Shown here: in pieces, positions 61,988-64,000 of the stretch
Numbering within the stretch: position 1 is the stretch's first letter
Layout of the letters: every line of letters starts with the position of its first letter
Source of the DNA: Sporosarcina sp. ANT_H38
Lineage (GTDB): Bacteria > Bacillota > Bacilli > Bacillales_A > Planococcaceae
Assembly: GCF_008369195.1 (NCBI RefSeq)
Contig: NZ_VOBC01000003.1
Coordinates: 186,001-250,000 of the forward strand
Length of the DNA stretch: 64,000 nucleotides
Direction: 5' to 3'
The notes under the pieces: generated by a model
Seen by the model: the letters and a program-made list of their open reading frames with translations, nothing else
Told to the model about the DNA's origin: nothing
The model's database searches: none
Made by a program: the position numbers and the translations under genes

Positions 61988-63364
61988 TCAATTTGAAAAA
62001 GCAATTTTTAGCGCATCACTAACTGTTTCAACGCCAATTACACGGATACCTTTCGGGTATTCCCAGCCGCCAATATTCGAAGCAGGAATAATCGCACGCT
62101 CAAAACCGAGTTTTGCCGCTTCGGTGACACGCTGTTCAATTCGAGACACTCGTCGTACTTCACCCGTCAATCCGACTTCACCGATGAAGCAGTCAGACAA
62201 ACCAGCCGCCAAGTCACGATAGCTAGAGACGATGCTCATAAGCACTGCCAGGTCTATTGCTGGCTCATCCAACTTCACGCCGCCAGCTACTTTTATATAA
62301 GCATCCTGAGCTTGCAGCAGCATTCCCATACGTTTCTCAAGCACGGCCATTAACAGCGAAACGCGGTTTTGGTCAAGTCCTGTTGCCATTCGCTTCGGAT
62401 AGTTAAAGCTCGACGGCGTAACCAATGCTTGAATTTCAACAAGAATCGGTCGCGTTCCCTCCATCGATGCGACAACCGTTGAACCGGCCCCGCCCTGAGA
62501 CCTTTCCCGCAGGAACAGCTCCGACGGATTAAGCACTTCTTTCAAACCAGACTGTAGCATTTCAAAAATAGCAATTTCATTTGTCGAACCAAATCTATTT
62601 TTCACGCTACGCAAAATCCGGTACGTATGGTGACGCTCCCCTTCAAAATAAAGAACTGTGTCTACCATATGTTCAAGTAACCGCGGTCCCGCAATCTGTC
62701 CGTCTTTTGTTACGTGGCCAACAAGGAAAATCGCGATGTTTTGCGTTTTTGCAATGCGCATCAGCTGAGCAGTACATTCGCGAACCTGAGATACACTTCC
62801 CGGTGCTGACGCCACTTCGGGGTGATGAACAGTCTGGATTGAATCGACGACAACAAACGTCGGTTTTACGTCGGCTATCGTTTCATGAATTAATCCCAAA
62901 TCTGTTTCTGCATAAATATAGAGTTCGTCTGATTTTACGCCAAGCCGTTCTGCACGCAGCTTCGTTTGACGAATTGACTCCTCACCTGAAATATAAAGAA
63001 CACGTTGCCCTTTATTTGCGAGCAGTGAAGATACTTGAAGAAGAAGTGTCGACTTTCCGATACCCGGATCTCCACCGATTAGAATGAGTGAACCTGGGAC
63101 AATTCCTCCGCCTAGAACGCGGTTGAACTCTTCCAAGTCTGTGCCAATTCTCGGTTCTTCTATCATCTCAATTGAACTAATAGGCAGCGCCTTTTGACGA
63201 ACACCCTCCGTATGCTGAAATGCGCCACGCGGACCTTTTTGGACGGCTACTTCGACTTCCTCTTCCATCGTATTCCATTCCCCGCAACCCGGGCAACGAC
63301 CCATCCACTTTGCCGATTCATAGCCACAGGACTTACACATAAACTTCGACTTTCTTTTTGCCAT
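61988..63364 (-). CDS. radA: DNA repair protein RadA
   Basis: 458 residues. Zinc finger Cys10-Cys13-Cys24-Cys27, Walker [10 protein letters not shown] (98-106), the RadA-specific KNRFG (255-259) and a Lon-protease-like C-terminal domain ([20 protein letters not shown]). A RecA-like branch-migration helicase in recombination. ATG at 63364 behind CGGAGGA. Follows clpC by 79 bp. Confidence 0.98.
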   Translation of the reverse strand: MAKRKSKFMCKSCGYESAKWMGRCPGCGEWNTMEEEVEVAVQKGPRGAFQHTEGVRQKALPISSIEMIEEPRIGTDLEEFNRVLGGGIVPGSLILIGGDPGIGKSTLLLQVSSLLANKGQRVLYISGEESIRQTKLRAERLGVKSDELYIYAETDLGLIHETIADVKPTFVVVDSIQTVHHPEVASAPGSVSQVRECTAQLMRIAKTQNIAIFLVGHVTKDGQIAGPRLLEHMVDTVLYFEGERHHTYRILRSVKNRFGSTNEIAIFEMLQSGLKEVLNPSELFLRERSQGGAGSTVVASMEGTRPILVEIQALVTPSSFNYPKRMATGLDQNRVSLLMAVLEKRMGMLLQAQDAYIKVAGGVKLDEPAIDLAVLMSIVSSYRDLAAGLSDCFIGEVGLTGEVRRVSRIEQRVTEAAKLGFERAIIPASNIGGWEYPKGIRVIGVETVSDALKIAFSN

Positions 63365-63443
63365 ACAATCCTCCGAACACGAAAAGGACAGCCCATTACC
63401 GACGAAAAGAACTGTCGGTGGTACGGACTATCCAGATCGATCT

Positions 63444-64000
63444 TTATTTTTCTAGTACTACTTCTTTAGCGGCAACTTCAACTTGTTCAGCATCTTTGCC
63501 TGTCTTGACGACAAATTCTCCATCAACTACATCGATCAATACTTTGCCACCTATTAGAATAGTTCCTTTTAGAAGTTCTTCAGACAACCGATCTTCAACG
63601 TGTTTTTGGATTGCGCGACGAAGTGGGCGGGCACCGTAGTCCGGATCATAACCAACATCAACAATTTTCAGTTTCGCTGCATCAGTCAAAGCAAGCTCGA
63701 TATCTTGCTCACCTAAACGTTTCGTCAGCTCATTAGACATAAGCGAGACAATTTCACGCAAATGTTCTTTTTCAAGTGAATGGAAAACGATCATTTCATC
63801 CACACGGTTTAAGAACTCTGGACGAAACGCCTTCTTCAACTCTTCAAGCATCGCAGATTTCATACCTTCGTAATCACGTCCTGCATCTCCGAGATTAAAG
63901 CCGACATAACGATTTTTTCTCAACTCCTGCGCACCTACGTTGGAAGTCATGATCAGAACCGTGTTTCGGAAATCTACTAAGCGTCCTTTTGAATCCGTCA
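63444..64000 (-). CDS. clpC: ATP-dependent Clp protease ATP-binding subunit ClpC, C-terminal part
   Basis: 185 C-terminal residues are visible; the start lies beyond position 64000. The visible part comprises the end of the second AAA+ module ([35 protein letters not shown], sensor-2 [20 protein letters not shown]). ClpC with ClpP degrades MecA- or McsB-targeted proteins. Gene order clpC-radA supports ClpC rather than ClpB. Confidence 0.93.
   Translation of the reverse strand, partial: TDSKGRLVDFRNTVLIMTSNVGAQELRKNRYVGFNLGDAGRDYEGMKSAMLEELKKAFRPEFLNRVDEMIVFHSLEKEHLREIVSLMSNELTKRLGEQDIELALTDAAKLKIVDVGYDPDYGARPLRRAIQKHVEDRLSEELLKGTILIGGKVLIDVVDGEFVVKTGKDAEQVEVAAKEVVLEK

Overview
The window is a bacterial chromosome segment of the Bacillales type (Firmicutes), most likely Planococcaceae (Sporosarcina-like; this is an inference). 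The evidence is the Bacillus subtilis-like gene order from clpC-radA through sigH, rpoBC, the str, S10, spc and alpha operons to rpsI, cwlD, salA, gerD and kbaA. A forespore gene set (cwlD, gerD, kbaA, a pdaB relative, sigH) marks an endospore former. Nearly everything reads on the minus strand, so the biological order runs from 64000 down to 1.

Region by region, in transcription order: clpC (3' part), radA, the PIN/TRAM gene yacL, ispD, ispF, gltX (64.0-57.8 kb). A Cys-type T-box leader then drives cysE-cysS-mrnC-rlmB-rae1 (57.8-53.6). Next are sigH, rpmG-secE-nusG, rplK-rplA, rplJ-rplL behind an L10 leader/attenuator, an rsmC-like methyltransferase, rpoB-rpoC, rplGB, rpsL-rpsG-fusA-tuf (53.5-35.8), a YuiF-like antiporter gene, then the S10/spc/alpha ribosomal superoperon with secY, adk, infA and rpoA (34.1-19.8). 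The energy-coupling factor genes ecfA1-ecfA2-ecfT, truA, rplM and rpsI follow (19.2-14.9).

Downstream of rpsI the conserved order is interrupted by an accessory region of about 7.7 kb (14.85-7.15 kb). It holds a carbohydrate ABC importer (binding protein and two permeases, no ATPase), a cytoplasmic GH20 hexosaminidase, a beta-propeller lactonase, and a decayed membrane-protein remnant. Its far edge carries a degraded second copy of the rpsI 3' end plus rpsI terminator, so the region is bounded by direct repeats of the rpsI end, as expected for an old insertion at that site. The conserved order resumes with a rhodanese, cwlD, salA, gerD (opposite strand), kbaA, a catalytically degenerate PdaB-like gene (opposite strand), five tRNA genes, and a truncated PAS-GGDEF gene.

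Non-coding content is informative: two diverged, mostly non-coding repeats of about 600-660 bp (2.5-3.1 kb and 14.2-14.8 kb); a family of terminator-like intergenic repeats with a GTCTAGCTC-type end (19.3, 19.5, 57.4, 59.9 kb); a triple 8-bp operator-like repeat at the sugar-operon promoter; a T-box, an L10 leader, a candidate L13 leader, and many intrinsic terminators. disA (between radA and yacL) and map (between adk and infA) are absent from their usual places. I found no rRNA, CRISPR array, intact transposase or integrase.
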